Assembly: GCA_038745585.1 (NCBI GenBank)
Contig: JBCDLH010000001.1
Location: 248,001 to 312,000 of the forward strand
Length of the DNA: 64,000 nt
Direction: 5' to 3'
DNA from: HLUCCA09 sp038745585
Lineage (GTDB): Bacteria; Pseudomonadota; Alphaproteobacteria; Rhodobacterales; Rhodobacteraceae
Shown here: one piece after another, positions 1 through 8,312 of the stretch
How positions within the stretch are numbered: position 1 is the first letter of the stretch
How the letters are laid out: each line of letters opens with the position of its first letter
Translations under genes and position numbers: made by a program
Notes under the pieces: generated by a model
The model's database searches: none
What the model was told of the DNA's origin: nothing
Seen by the model: only the letters and a program-made list of their open reading frames with translations

Positions 1-873
1 TTGGCCGAGCGCTACCCGCATCTTGCTCAGGTCGGGCTCTGCCATTCTGTGCAGAACACGGTCGAGGAGATCGCCCACGATCTCGATCTGCCGAAGGAGG
101 AGATCCGCTACCGCGTGGCCGGAGTGAACCACGTCGCCTTCTTCCTCGATTTCGCGCATGCCGGCCGCGCGCTCTACCCCCGCCTCGCCGAGGGCTACCG
201 CGCCGGGCGCCTGCCCAAGCCGCCACTTTTGAACAAACGCTGTCCCAATATCCTCCGCTACGAGGTTATGGCCCATCTGGGGTATTTCTGCACGGAAAGC
301 TCCGAGCACCTCGCCGAATACGTGCCGTGGTTCCTTAAGGCGGGGCGCGCGGATTTGATCGAGCGCTTCCAGATCCCGCTCGACGAATACCTAACCCGCT
401 GCGAGGAGCAAATGGCAGACTGGGCGGCACAGGCCGACACCTTCCGCTCTGCGCCCACGGTCACCCACACCAAGAGCCACGAATTCGCCGCCGAGATCGT
501 CAATGCCACGGTGACGGACACCCCCTACCGCGCCTATGCCAACCTGCCCAATCGCGGCCAGATCCCGCAGTTGCCCCGCGGCGCGGCGGTCGAGACGGCC
601 TGTCTCGTTGACGCCAGCGGCCCCCAACCGACGCTCGTGGCCGATATCCCACCGCAGCTCATCGCGCTCATGCGGAGCCAGATCAACGTCCAGGAGTTGA
701 CCGTCCGCGCGCTCCTCGACGAGGCGCCCGAGCACCTCTACCACGCCGCCATGATGGATCCGCACACCGCCGCGGAGCTCGACCTTCAACAAATCCGCTC
801 CCTTGTGGACGACCTCCTCGCCGCCCATGGCGAGATGATCCCCGCTTGGGCCCGCCGCCGCAAAGCCGCGTGA
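1..873 (+). CDS. GH4 alpha-galactosidase/alpha-glucosidase, C-terminal part (cut by window start)
   Basis: Family 4 glycosidases cleave alpha-galactosides or alpha-glucosides by a redox mechanism using NAD+ and a divalent metal. The visible 290 residues hold the typical second half: a GLCHSVQ motif whose Cys (residue 14 here) and a GVNH motif whose His (residue 44) match the GH4 metal ligands, then a TESSEHLAEY stretch. The N-terminal Rossmann domain (about 140-160 residues of a roughly 440-residue family) lies before the window, so the TTG at position 1 is not the true start. Followed after 103 nt by a sugar-acid dehydratase and the rest of a galactose operon, which favours alpha-galactosidase activity. 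Substrate assignment is inference from context. Confidence 0.85.
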   Translation: MAERYPHLAQVGLCHSVQNTVEEIAHDLDLPKEEIRYRVAGVNHVAFFLDFAHAGRALYPRLAEGYRAGRLPKPPLLNKRCPNILRYEVMAHLGYFCTESSEHLAEYVPWFLKAGRADLIERFQIPLDEYLTRCEEQMADWAAQADTFRSAPTVTHTKSHEFAAEIVNATVTDTPYRAYANLPNRGQIPQLPRGAAVETACLVDASGPQPTLVADIPPQLIALMRSQINVQELTVRALLDEAPEHLYHAAMMDPHTAAELDLQQIRSLVDDLLAAHGEMIPAWARRRKAA

Positions 874-897
874 CACCACCAGACCATCCTCAGGATC

Positions 898-948
898 CCC
901 ATCATCTTGGTAAAAATACTTCCGGGGGTGCGGGGGCAGCGCCCCCGC
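898..948. repeat. Composite intergenic motif: AT-rich block plus GC-rich hairpin
   Basis: In the 103-nt gap after the GH4 gene a 23-bp block (898-920, CCCATCATCTTGG followed by an A-rich end) is followed by a GC hairpin with arms GCGGGGGC (930-937) and GCCCCCGC (941-948). The 23-bp block recurs with two mismatches at 61187-61209, also just after a stop codon, and a similar AT-block plus GC-palindrome arrangement occurs near 26381-26422. No U-run follows the hairpin, so it is not a classical intrinsic terminator. I read it as a dispersed intergenic element. Confidence 0.55.
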
Positions 949-976
949 TCCTGCCGGACCAGCCCGAAGCGACGCC

Positions 977-2692
977 ATGACCAAAACACGCCGCTCTGCC
1001 GCCTGGTACGGCAAGCTCGACCGGGACGGGTTCATCCACCGGTCCTGGATGAAGAACCAGGGCTTTCCCGACCACGCGTTCGACGGCCGTCCGGTCATCG
1101 GCATCTGCAACACCTGGTCCGAGCTCACGCCTTGCAATGCCGGGCTGCGCGACCTGGCCGAAAAGGTGAAGCGCGGGGTGTGGGAGGCGGGGGGCTTTCC
1201 GGTCGAGTTCCCGGTGATGAGCCTGGGCGAGACCCAGATGAAGCCTACCGCCATGCTCTTTCGCAACCTTCTGTCGATGGATGTCGAGGAATCGATCCGC
1301 GCCTACGGCATTGACGGCGTTGTGTTGCTCGGAGGATGCGACAAGACCACTCCGGGCCAACTGATGGGCGCCGCCTCGGTCGACCTGCCGGCCATTGTCG
1401 TCTCCTCGGGGCCGATGCTCAACGGCAAGTGGAAAGGCAAGGATATCGGCTCGGGCACCGATGTGTGGAAGTTCTCCGAGGCGGTGCGGGCGGGCGAGAT
1501 GACCTTGCAGGATTTCATGGCCGCCGAAGCGGGCATGTCGCGCTCGCTCGGCGTCTGCATGACGATGGGCACCGCCTCGACGATGTCGAGCCTTGTCGAG
1601 GCGATGGGGCTGAGCTTGCCGACGAATGGCGCGCTGCCGGCCGTCGATGCCCGACGCGCGGCGCTCGCGCATCTTACCGGCAAGCGCATTGTCGAGATGG
1701 TGGAGGAGGAGATCAAACCCTCCGACATCCTGAGCCGGGCCGCCTTTGAGAATGCCATCCGTGCCAATGCCGCCGTCGGCGGTTCGACCAATGCGGTGGT
1801 GCATCTTCTCGCGCTTGCGGGGCGCGTCGGCGTCGAGCTCACGCTCGACGATATTGGGATCGGCGGCGAAATCCCGCTTCTGGTCAATTGCATGCCGTCA
1901 GGCGACTATCTGATGGAGGATTTCGCCTATGCCGGCGGGATGCCGGTGGTGTTAAAGGAGCTTGCCGATCAGGGCCTCCTGGCCCAGGCCAAGACCGTCC
2001 TTGGCGGCGATATCTCGGCCTATGCCGACGGTGCCGAGTGCTACAACCCCGATGTGATCCACCCCTTCGACGCGCCAGTGAAACCGGCGGCGGGCCTGCG
2101 CGTTTTGCGCGGCAACCTTGCGCCGGACGGCGCCATCGTAAAGCCCTCGGCGGCGACCGACCGTTTGCTCGAGCATGAGGGCGTCGCCCATGTCTTTGAG
2201 ACCATTGAAGACATGAAGGCCAACATCGACCGGGAAGACCTCCCCGTCACGCCGGACACAATCCTCGTGCTCAAGGGATGCGGGCCAAAGGGCTATCCCG
2301 GCATGCCCGAGGTCGGCAATATGCCGATCCCCGCACGGCTCGTGAAGGACGGCGTACGCGACATGATCCGCGTCTCGGACGCGCGGATGTCGGGCACCGC
2401 CTTTGGCACGGTCGTCCTGCATGTCTCGCCCGAAGCCCAGGCGGGCGGCCCGCTCGCGCTCGTGCGGACGGGGGACCGGATCCGCCTCAGCGCCTCCGAA
2501 GGCCGGCTCGAGCTTTTGGTCAGCGACGCCGAACTTGCCGCCCGCCGCCACACCTGGACGCCCGACGCGCCGCGCTACGGGCGCGGCTATGCCAAGCTTT
2601 ATGTCGACCATGTCCTGCAGGCGCATCAGGGCGCCGACCTCGACTTCTTGGTCGGCAAAGACACAAACCCAGTCACGCGAGAAAGCCATTGA
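977..2692 (+). CDS. IlvD/Edd-family sugar-acid dehydratase (L-arabinonate/D-galactonate dehydratase type)
   Basis: 571 residues, the usual length for the IlvD/Edd family, which removes water from aldonic acids to give 2-keto-3-deoxy acids using a [2Fe-2S] cluster and Mg2+. The three cluster cysteines are visible: Cys53 (in ELTPCN), Cys121 (in GGCDKTTPG) and Cys194 (in GVCMTMG). The N-terminal SWMKNQGFPDHAFDG stretch resembles L-arabinonate dehydratases rather than IlvD proper. Flanked by KDGal kinase and KDPGal aldolase, its likely substrate is D-galactonate, replacing the enolase-superfamily DgoD used by enterobacteria. Alternative substrates are L-arabinonate or D-fuconate. ATG start after an A/G-poor leader; no strong ribosome site seen. 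Confidence 0.9.
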   Translation: MTKTRRSAAWYGKLDRDGFIHRSWMKNQGFPDHAFDGRPVIGICNTWSELTPCNAGLRDLAEKVKRGVWEAGGFPVEFPVMSLGETQMKPTAMLFRNLLSMDVEESIRAYGIDGVVLLGGCDKTTPGQLMGAASVDLPAIVVSSGPMLNGKWKGKDIGSGTDVWKFSEAVRAGEMTLQDFMAAEAGMSRSLGVCMTMGTASTMSSLVEAMGLSLPTNGALPAVDARRAALAHLTGKRIVEMVEEEIKPSDILSRAAFENAIRANAAVGGSTNAVVHLLALAGRVGVELTLDDIGIGGEIPLLVNCMPSGDYLMEDFAYAGGMPVVLKELADQGLLAQAKTVLGGDISAYADGAECYNPDVIHPFDAPVKPAAGLRVLRGNLAPDGAIVKPSAATDRLLEHEGVAHVFETIEDMKANIDREDLPVTPDTILVLKGCGPKGYPGMPEVGNMPIPARLVKDGVRDMIRVSDARMSGTAFGTVVLHVSPEAQAGGPLALVRTGDRIRLSASEGRLELLVSDAELAARRHTWTPDAPRYGRGYAKLYVDHVLQAHQGADLDFLVGKDTNPVTRESH

Positions 2693-2702
2693 GCGCCGCC
2701 GC

Positions 2703-2753
2703 AAAAATCTTCTCGAAGATTTTTCCCCGCAAGAGTTTTGGTACAAAACTCTT
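2703..2753. repeat. Two adjacent AT-rich perfect palindromes in the dehydratase-SDR gap
   Basis: First palindrome: arms AAAAATCTTC (2703-2712) and GAAGATTTTT (2715-2724) with a 2-nt centre. Second: arms AAGAGTTTTG (2731-2740) and CAAAACTCTT (2744-2753) with a GTA centre. They fill most of the 85-nt gap inside the operon and stand out as AT-rich in a GC-rich region. Each could fold as an RNA hairpin with a T-rich 3' arm, so partial termination or RNA processing between the genes is possible; protein binding is the alternative. Confidence 0.7.
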
Positions 2754-2777
2754 TTGCGCCAACGGAGAAGGAGCACG

Positions 2778-3545
2778 ATGATGCAAGCGACATATCCTGA
2801 CCTGCGGGACGCGTCGGTCTTCATCACGGGCGGCGGTTCCGGCATCGGCGCCGCGCTGACGGAGGGCTTTCTCGGCCAGGGCGCAAAGGTCGCCTTTATC
2901 GGCCGCTCGGATGCAAGCGCCTTTGTGGAAGAGATGGCCCGCGCAACAGGCAACCGCCCGCTCTTTCTGCCCTGCGACATGACAGACATCGCGGCGCTTG
3001 AGACCAGCATCGCCCAGGCGGCCGAGGCGCACGGACCTATCCGCGTGCTCGTCAACAACGCCGCCAATGACCAGCGGCACGCAACGCTCGCCACCGATGA
3101 GGCCTTTTGGGATTGGTCGACCGCGATCAATCTCAAGGCGCAGTTCTTTGCCGCCAAAGCCGTCCTCGCTGGGATGAAGACCGCGGGCGGCGGCAGCATC
3201 GTGCAGTTCACCTCGATCAGCTACATGATGGGGAATGCGGGCTATCCCGCCTACACCACCTCGAATTCCGGACTAAACGGTATGGTTCGGAGCCTCGCGC
3301 GCGAGTTCGGCCCCGACAAGATCCGCGTGAATGCCATCGCTCCCGGCTGGGTCCTGACCGACAAACAGCTCGAAAAGTGGGCCGATCCCAAGAGCCTTGC
3401 CGCGCATCTCGAGCGCGCCTGCCTCAAAGAGCACCTGAAGCCCGAGGATATCGTCGGCGCCGTCCTCTTTCTGGCGTCGGATGCGAGCCGGATGATGACG
3501 GGTCAAGCACTCGTCGTCGATGGCGGCGTCGTGGTGAGCGGCTGA
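2778..3545 (+). CDS. SDR-family sugar dehydrogenase (probable D-galactose/aldose 1-dehydrogenase) with YxxxN
   Basis: 255-residue classical-type SDR that would oxidise an aldose to its lactone with NAD(P)+. The nucleotide-binding TGGGSGIG, the NNAA motif and the catalytic Ser (FTSISYM) are present, but the catalytic YxxxK reads Tyr-Thr-Thr-Ser-Asn: an Asn (AAT) stands where Lys is expected. The ATG at 2778 is chosen because GGAGAAGGAG lies 4-12 nt upstream; longer in-frame readings overlap the dehydratase. Its TGA shares bases with the ATG of the kinase (3543-3547). Role as the first step of galactose oxidation is inferred from the neighbours. Confidence 0.85.
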   Translation: MMQATYPDLRDASVFITGGGSGIGAALTEGFLGQGAKVAFIGRSDASAFVEEMARATGNRPLFLPCDMTDIAALETSIAQAAEAHGPIRVLVNNAANDQRHATLATDEAFWDWSTAINLKAQFFAAKAVLAGMKTAGGGSIVQFTSISYMMGNAGYPAYTTSNSGLNGMVRSLAREFGPDKIRVNAIAPGWVLTDKQLEKWADPKSLAAHLERACLKEHLKPEDIVGAVLFLASDASRMMTGQALVVDGGVVVSG

Positions 3546-4501
3546 TGGCATCAGGTGCGGGCAAACAGGGCAACGGACACGCTGCGGGGGGCGGCCTGTT
3601 GGGCTGGATCGGCGTCGATTGGGGCACGTCGCATCTGCGCGCCTGGCTGGTCGACCCAGAAGGCGCCCTGCTGGGCGTCCACGGCTCTGACGCCGGGATG
3701 GGCACGCTCCGGCGCGATCAGTTCGAGGGCGCGCTCCTCGATCTCATTGGCGACGTGCTTCCGCCCCGTGACGCGGTCCCGGTGCTCTGCTGCGGCATGG
3801 CCGGATCGCGGCAGGGCTGGGCGGAGGCGGCCTATCTCGCTGTGCCGTGCGCCCCGCCAAACGCCGGCCAGGCCACCCGGGTCATCACAGCCGATCCCAG
3901 GCTCGACGTGCGGCTGCTGCCGGGGCTAAAGCAAGGAAAGCCCGCCGACGTCATGCGGGGCGAGGAAACGCAGATCGCCGGCGTTCTGGCCTCCGATCCT
4001 GGCTTTGGCGGGGTGATCTGCCTGCCCGGCACCCATTCGAAATGGGCCGAGGTCAGTGCCGGCGAGGTTATCAGCTTTCGGACCTTCATGACCGGCGAGC
4101 TCTTTGCGCTCCTCTCCAAGGCGTCGATCTTGCGGCACACGATCGGTGCCGCGGGCTGGGACACGGATGCGTTCGAGGCCGCCCTTTCAGACGGCCTGTC
4201 TCATCCCGCCCGCCTCGGCGCCGACCTCTTCACGCTGCGCGCCGAAGCGCTCCTTGCGGGGCTCGCGCCCGAGGCGGCGCGAGCACGGCTCTCGGGCCTC
4301 CTGATCGGGATGGAGCTTGCCGCCGCGCGCCCCTATTGGCTGGGCCAGGCCGTGACGATTGTCGGGGAGAGCGGGCTTGCACAGGCCTATGCCGCGGCGC
4401 TCACGGCGCAGGGTGCCGCGCCGCGCCTTCTCGAAGCCGAGGCGGTAACGCTCGCCGGGCTCGCCCGCGCCCGGATGGACAGCAAGGCAGCCGCCGAATG
4501 A
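3545..4501 (+). CDS. dgoK: 2-dehydro-3-deoxygalactonokinase
   Basis: 318 residues matching the DgoK family, which phosphorylates 2-keto-3-deoxygalactonate at C6 with ATP. The N-terminal phosphate-binding segment IGVDWGTSHLRAWLVD (about residues 21-36), the LPGTHSKW motif and the FMTGELF motif are characteristic. It starts at an ATG overlapping the SDR stop and ends in an ATGA overlap with the aldolase, so the three genes are translationally coupled. The first 19 residues are Gly/Ala-rich and low complexity, so a slightly later start cannot be excluded. Confidence 0.93.
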   Translation: MASGAGKQGNGHAAGGGLLGWIGVDWGTSHLRAWLVDPEGALLGVHGSDAGMGTLRRDQFEGALLDLIGDVLPPRDAVPVLCCGMAGSRQGWAEAAYLAVPCAPPNAGQATRVITADPRLDVRLLPGLKQGKPADVMRGEETQIAGVLASDPGFGGVICLPGTHSKWAEVSAGEVISFRTFMTGELFALLSKASILRHTIGAAGWDTDAFEAALSDGLSHPARLGADLFTLRAEALLAGLAPEAARARLSGLLIGMELAAARPYWLGQAVTIVGESGLAQAYAAALTAQGAAPRLLEAEAVTLAGLARARMDSKAAAE

Positions 4502-5100
4502 CCCGCGAACTCATCGCGATCCTGCGCGGGATCACACCCGCCGAGGCGCTACCGGTGACCGATGCGCTGCTCTCCGCCGGGATCACCAAGATCGAAGTTC
4601 CGCTGAATTCGCCCGATCCGTTTGAGAGCATTTCGGCCATGGTCCGCCATGCCGGCGACCGCGCGGTGATCGGCGCGGGCACGGTGCTGACGCCCGAGGA
4701 CGTGGCCCGGCTGAAAGAGATTGGCGCGGCGATGGTGGTCTCGCCCGATGCAAACCCGGAGGTGATCGGGGCGACGAAAGCCGCCGGCATGCTCGCCTAT
4801 CCCGGCGTTTTCACGGCAACCGAGTGCTTTTCCGCGCTCCGCGCTGGCGCCGATGGGCTCAAGATCTTTCCGGCGTTCAAGCTCGGCACCGACGGCCTCG
4901 CGGCGCTTCGCGCGGTGCTGCCGGCGCAGGCACCGGTCTATGCGGTGGGCGGGGTCGGCGGCCCGACGTTTGCCACATGGCGCGCTGCGGGGGCAAACGG
5001 CTTTGGCATCGGTTCGGCGCTCTACAAACCGGGGCTCTCGGCCGACGAGGTCGGCGCCCGGGCCGAGGCGCTCGTTGCGGCCTGGGATGCAAGCACGTGA
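4498..5100 (+). CDS. dgoA: 2-dehydro-3-deoxy-6-phosphogalactonate aldolase
   Basis: 200-residue KDPG/KDPGal class I aldolase that cleaves KDPGal to pyruvate and glyceraldehyde 3-phosphate. The Schiff-base Lys is in LKIFPAFKLG; the ILRGITP start, KIEVPLNSP with its Glu, and the AVGGVG phosphate-binding loop fit the DgoA branch. The N-terminal 'LRGITP..EAL' arrangement is typical of KDPGal rather than KDPG aldolases. ATGA overlap with dgoK upstream; the stop overlaps the GTG of the lactonase. Confidence 0.94.
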   Translation: MTRELIAILRGITPAEALPVTDALLSAGITKIEVPLNSPDPFESISAMVRHAGDRAVIGAGTVLTPEDVARLKEIGAAMVVSPDANPEVIGATKAAGMLAYPGVFTATECFSALRAGADGLKIFPAFKLGTDGLAALRAVLPAQAPVYAVGGVGGPTFATWRAAGANGFGIGSALYKPGLSADEVGARAEALVAAWDAST

Positions 5101-5924
5101 CCGCCACCGTCTATGACGCAACGCCCTGCGCGCTGGGCGAGGGGGCGCTGTGGCACCCCGAACGGGGCGAGCTCTTCTGGTTCGACATCCTGGGCAATCG
5201 CCTGCTCAGCCGCGCGCGGACGTGGACCTTCGACGAGCATGTCTCCGCCGCCGGGTGGATCGACCGCGACACGCTCCTGATCGCCGCCGAAACCGCCCTT
5301 TTTGCCTTCGATCTGAGCGACGGCACGCGGCGCAACCTGTGCGCGCTCGAAGCCGACATCGCGCGCACCCGCTCCAACGATGGCCGGGCCGACCCCTGGG
5401 GCGGCTTCTGGATCGGGACGATGGGCAAGCGGGCGGAGCCGGGCGCGGGGGCGATCTATCGTTACGCCCGGGGCGAGTTGCGGCGGCTCTTCGGCGGGAT
5501 CACCATCTCGAACGCGATCTCGTTCACCCCCGATCGCCGCGCGGCCTACTACACCGATACGCGGGAGGGGCAGATCCTCCGCGTGGCCTTGGACGAGGAG
5601 GGCTGGCCCCGGGGCGCGCCGGAGGTCTTCGTGGATGCGCGCGGGGCGGCTTGGGGGCCCGATGGCGCGGTCGTCGATGCCGAAGGCTGCCTGTGGAACG
5701 CACAATGGGGCGCGGGCCGCGTGGCGCGCTACAGCCCCGACGGCGCCCTACTCGCAACCGTCGAGGTGCCAACCCCGCACACCACATGCCCGGCCTTCGG
5801 GGGCGCGGGCCTGACGACGCTCTTTGTCACCACCGCGATCTCGGGCGCCAAGCCGCCCGCGGGACAGACCTTTACCGCCGATGTCGGGATCAAAGGACAG
5901 GCCGAACACCGGGTGCTCTTGTGA
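5097..5924 (+). CDS. SMP-30/gluconolactonase-family sugar lactonase
   Basis: 275-residue six-bladed beta-propeller of the SMP-30/LRE family. Metal-binding and catalytic elements are visible: Glu in ALGEGALW, Asn-Asp in SNDGRADPWGGFW, and Asp in GPDGAVVDAEGCLW. It would hydrolyse the galactono-lactone made by the SDR dehydrogenase to galactonate. The GTG start at 5097 gives a GTGA overlap with dgoA and begins right before the conserved N-terminal strand; no ATG is available in frame there. Ends in another GTGA overlap with the GH42 gene. Confidence 0.9.
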   Translation: MTATVYDATPCALGEGALWHPERGELFWFDILGNRLLSRARTWTFDEHVSAAGWIDRDTLLIAAETALFAFDLSDGTRRNLCALEADIARTRSNDGRADPWGGFWIGTMGKRAEPGAGAIYRYARGELRRLFGGITISNAISFTPDRRAAYYTDTREGQILRVALDEEGWPRGAPEVFVDARGAAWGPDGAVVDAEGCLWNAQWGAGRVARYSPDGALLATVEVPTPHTTCPAFGGAGLTTLFVTTAISGAKPPAGQTFTADVGIKGQAEHRVLL

Positions 5925-7837
5925 AGCGTACGCTGGGGACGTGCTACTACCCCGAGCACTGGCCGGAGGAGATCTGGGCAAAGGATGCACGGCGGATGGC
6001 GGAAGCGGGGCTGACCTGGGTCCGCATCGGCGAGTTTGCCTGGAGCCGGATCGAGCCCGAGCCCGGGCGGCTCGATTGGGGCTGGCTCGACAGGGCGGTC
6101 GACACGTTGGGCGGGGCGGGGCTCCGCGTTGTCCTTGGGACGCCGACCGCGACGCCCCCGCGCTGGATGCTCGCCAAACACCCCGACATGCTCGCGACCG
6201 ATGCCGAGGGGCGGCCGCGCAAATTCGGCGCACGGCGGCATTATTGCTTTTCGCATCAGGGATATCTCGAAGAGTGCCGGCGCATCGTAACGCTTCTGGC
6301 CGCGCGCTTTGGGCAAAACCCGCACATCGCGGCCTGGCAGACGGACAATGAATATGGGTGCCATGACACGGTGCTGTCTTGGTCCGATGCCGCGCGCGAC
6401 GGCTTTCGCCGATGGCTGCGCGCGCGCTATCCAGGGACAGGCAATGACGGCGATATCGGCGCGCTGAACCGGGCTTGGGGCAATGTCTTCTGGTCGATGG
6501 AGTATCGCGATTTCAACGAGATCGACTTGCCCAATCTCACCGTGACCGAGCCGAACCCGGCCCATGTCCAGGCCTTCCGCCGCTTCGCCTCCGATCAGGT
6601 CGTGGCCTTCAATCGCGCGCAGGCGGAGATCATCCGCGCCCATTCCGACGCACCGGTTGCGCACAACTATATGGGTCGGGTGACGGAGTTCGATCATTTC
6701 AAGGTCGGAGCCGACCTCGATATCGCCGCTTGGGACAGCTATCCGCTCGGGTTCCTCGAAGACCGCGTCGGCGCCAGCCGCGCGGCGCAGCGCGCCTATG
6801 CGCGCCAGGGCGATCCGGATTTTCAGGCCTTCCACCACGATCTTTACCGCGCGGTGGGGCGCGGGCGCTGGTGGGTGATGGAGCAGCAGCCGGGCCCGGT
6901 GAACTGGGCGCCTTACAACCCAGCGCCGCTGCCTGGCATGGTCCGGCTCTGGACATGGGAGGCGTTTGCCCATGGGGCCGAAGCGGTGCTCTACTTCCGC
7001 TGGCGCCAGGCGCCCTTTGCCCAGGAGCAGCTGCATGCGGGGCTCTTGCGCCCGGACAGCGCCGAGGCCCCTGGGATGGCAGAGGCGCGGCGGGTGGCAG
7101 AGGAGCTCGCCGAGGCGCCAGAAGCCCTTTCGCGGCAAGCGCCGGTGGCGTTGCTTTTCGATTACGACGCCGATTGGGCCTGGGCGGTGCAGCCCCATGG
7201 CGCGGGTTTGAGCTATTTCGGGCTCGTCTTCGCGCATTACCGTGCTCTGCGTCGGGCTGGGCTCTCGGTCGACATCCTGCCGGTCGACGCGGCGCTTGCC
7301 GGCTACCGCGTGGTGCTGGCCCCGGGGCTGATGCATATGGACGAGACGCTGAAGGCGCGGCTCGCTGCTTGCAACGCGGAGGTCTTGCTCGGGCCACGCT
7401 CGGGCGCGCGGGACGCCGACTTTGCGATACCCGTCCCCTTGCCGCCGTCGTTTCCGGGGCTTGATGTGACGGTCACGCGGGTCGAGAGCTTGCGGCCCGA
7501 CATGCCGGTCCCGCTCGCTGGCGGCGGGGCCGTCACGGGATACCTCGAAGAGCTGGAAGGCCTGGCCGATCCGGTGCTCCAGACCGAAAGCGGCGCAGCC
7601 GTCGCCCTGCGCGCCGGACGCGTGACGTATATGGGCGGCTGGGGCGACGACGCGGCACGCGACCGCGTGGTGGCCGATCTCTGCGCGCGGGCGGGCGTCG
7701 AGGTCCACCCGATGCCCGAGGGCGTTCGCTGTCGCGACTGCGGGCCAGAGCGATTTTGGTTTAACTATGGCGCAACCCCGGCAGACTGTCCCGAAGGGCC
7801 GCTTCCGCCCGCCGGTGTGCTGCGCGCGCCACGGTAA
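5921..7837 (+). CDS. GH42 beta-galactosidase
   Basis: 638 residues, normal for GH42. The acid/base Glu is in TDNEYG (about residue 144) and the nucleophile Glu in WVMEQQPGPVNW (about residue 322), with the family's GTCYYPEHWPEE start. A beta-galactosidase trimerisation-like domain follows the TIM barrel. No signal peptide, so it acts on imported galactosides in the cytoplasm. The GTG start at 5921 overlaps the lactonase stop. Together with the GH4 enzyme upstream the operon can release galactose from both alpha- and beta-galactosides and oxidise it to pyruvate and GAP. Confidence 0.94.
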   Translation: MKRTLGTCYYPEHWPEEIWAKDARRMAEAGLTWVRIGEFAWSRIEPEPGRLDWGWLDRAVDTLGGAGLRVVLGTPTATPPRWMLAKHPDMLATDAEGRPRKFGARRHYCFSHQGYLEECRRIVTLLAARFGQNPHIAAWQTDNEYGCHDTVLSWSDAARDGFRRWLRARYPGTGNDGDIGALNRAWGNVFWSMEYRDFNEIDLPNLTVTEPNPAHVQAFRRFASDQVVAFNRAQAEIIRAHSDAPVAHNYMGRVTEFDHFKVGADLDIAAWDSYPLGFLEDRVGASRAAQRAYARQGDPDFQAFHHDLYRAVGRGRWWVMEQQPGPVNWAPYNPAPLPGMVRLWTWEAFAHGAEAVLYFRWRQAPFAQEQLHAGLLRPDSAEAPGMAEARRVAEELAEAPEALSRQAPVALLFDYDADWAWAVQPHGAGLSYFGLVFAHYRALRRAGLSVDILPVDAALAGYRVVLAPGLMHMDETLKARLAACNAEVLLGPRSGARDADFAIPVPLPPSFPGLDVTVTRVESLRPDMPVPLAGGGAVTGYLEELEGLADPVLQTESGAAVALRAGRVTYMGGWGDDAARDRVVADLCARAGVEVHPMPEGVRCRDCGPERFWFNYGATPADCPEGPLPPAGVLRAPR

Positions 7838-7922
7838 AACCCCGCGTATTTTAGCCTGATTTTACAGGCAGCTCAGCGGTCGCGTTAGCGCTGTCAAAAA
7901 CGCATAGCGGCTTTGCCAAAGC

Positions 7923-7951
7923 ATGGGATTGTGCGCGCGCGGCAATCCCAT
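7923..7951 (+). promoter_or_regulatory. Stem-loop in the leader region of the DUF1127 gene
   Basis: Perfect 9-bp arms ATGGGATTG (7923-7931) and CAATCCCAT (7943-7951) enclose an 11-nt GC alternating loop. It sits in the 169-nt gap after the beta-galactosidase, 55 nt before the DUF1127 start. No T-run follows, so it is more likely a leader hairpin or operator than a terminator for the operon. Confidence 0.5.
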
Positions 7952-8006
7952 ATCTCCCACCGTGAAAGGCACAGAAGGCCCACTAACCCATTGATGGAGA
8001 TACACC

Positions 8007-8216
8007 ATGGCTTACTTTGACCACAGCGTTCGCGCCCCGCTCGCCAGCAAAGGCTCGTTCTTTGCGAACGCTTTTGCTGCAGTGCAGCGTTACCGCTTGA
8101 TGCGCCGGACCTACAACGAGTTGTCGGCCCTCAGCAACCGCGAGCTCGACGACCTCGGCCTCGGACGCGGCGACCTGATGGATGTGGCGCGGAAGTCCGC
8201 CGGCTACGACGTTTGA
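8007..8216 (+). CDS. DUF1127 small protein
   Basis: 69 residues ending in the DUF1127 motif (YNELSALSNRELDDLGLGRGDL, residues about 37-58): a short Arg-rich helical domain common in alphaproteobacteria. In Rhodobacter a DUF1127 protein (CcaF1) is an RNA-binding regulator and its 3' UTR is processed to sRNAs; whether this paralogue acts so is inference. A clear GGAG ribosome site precedes the ATG (GATGGAGATACACC), and the gene stands alone with its own terminator. Confidence 0.88.
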   Translation: MAYFDHSVRAPLASKGSFFANAFAAVQRYRLMRRTYNELSALSNRELDDLGLGRGDLMDVARKSAGYDV

Positions 8217-8312
8217 CCGGCTCTCTCAGCGCGGCATCAGCCCGCAAGCGAGAGCGCTCCGCGCCCACGCAGCGCCCGAGCAAAGACGACCGGTGGAGTG
8301 ACCGCCCCATAC

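Noticed and set aside
902..1804. Long antisense frames opposite the dehydratase and other high-GC genes (for example also 5729-7708 and 59681-61264)
   Set aside because: They mirror third-position GC bias of the sense genes, are Arg/His/Gly-rich and match no family.
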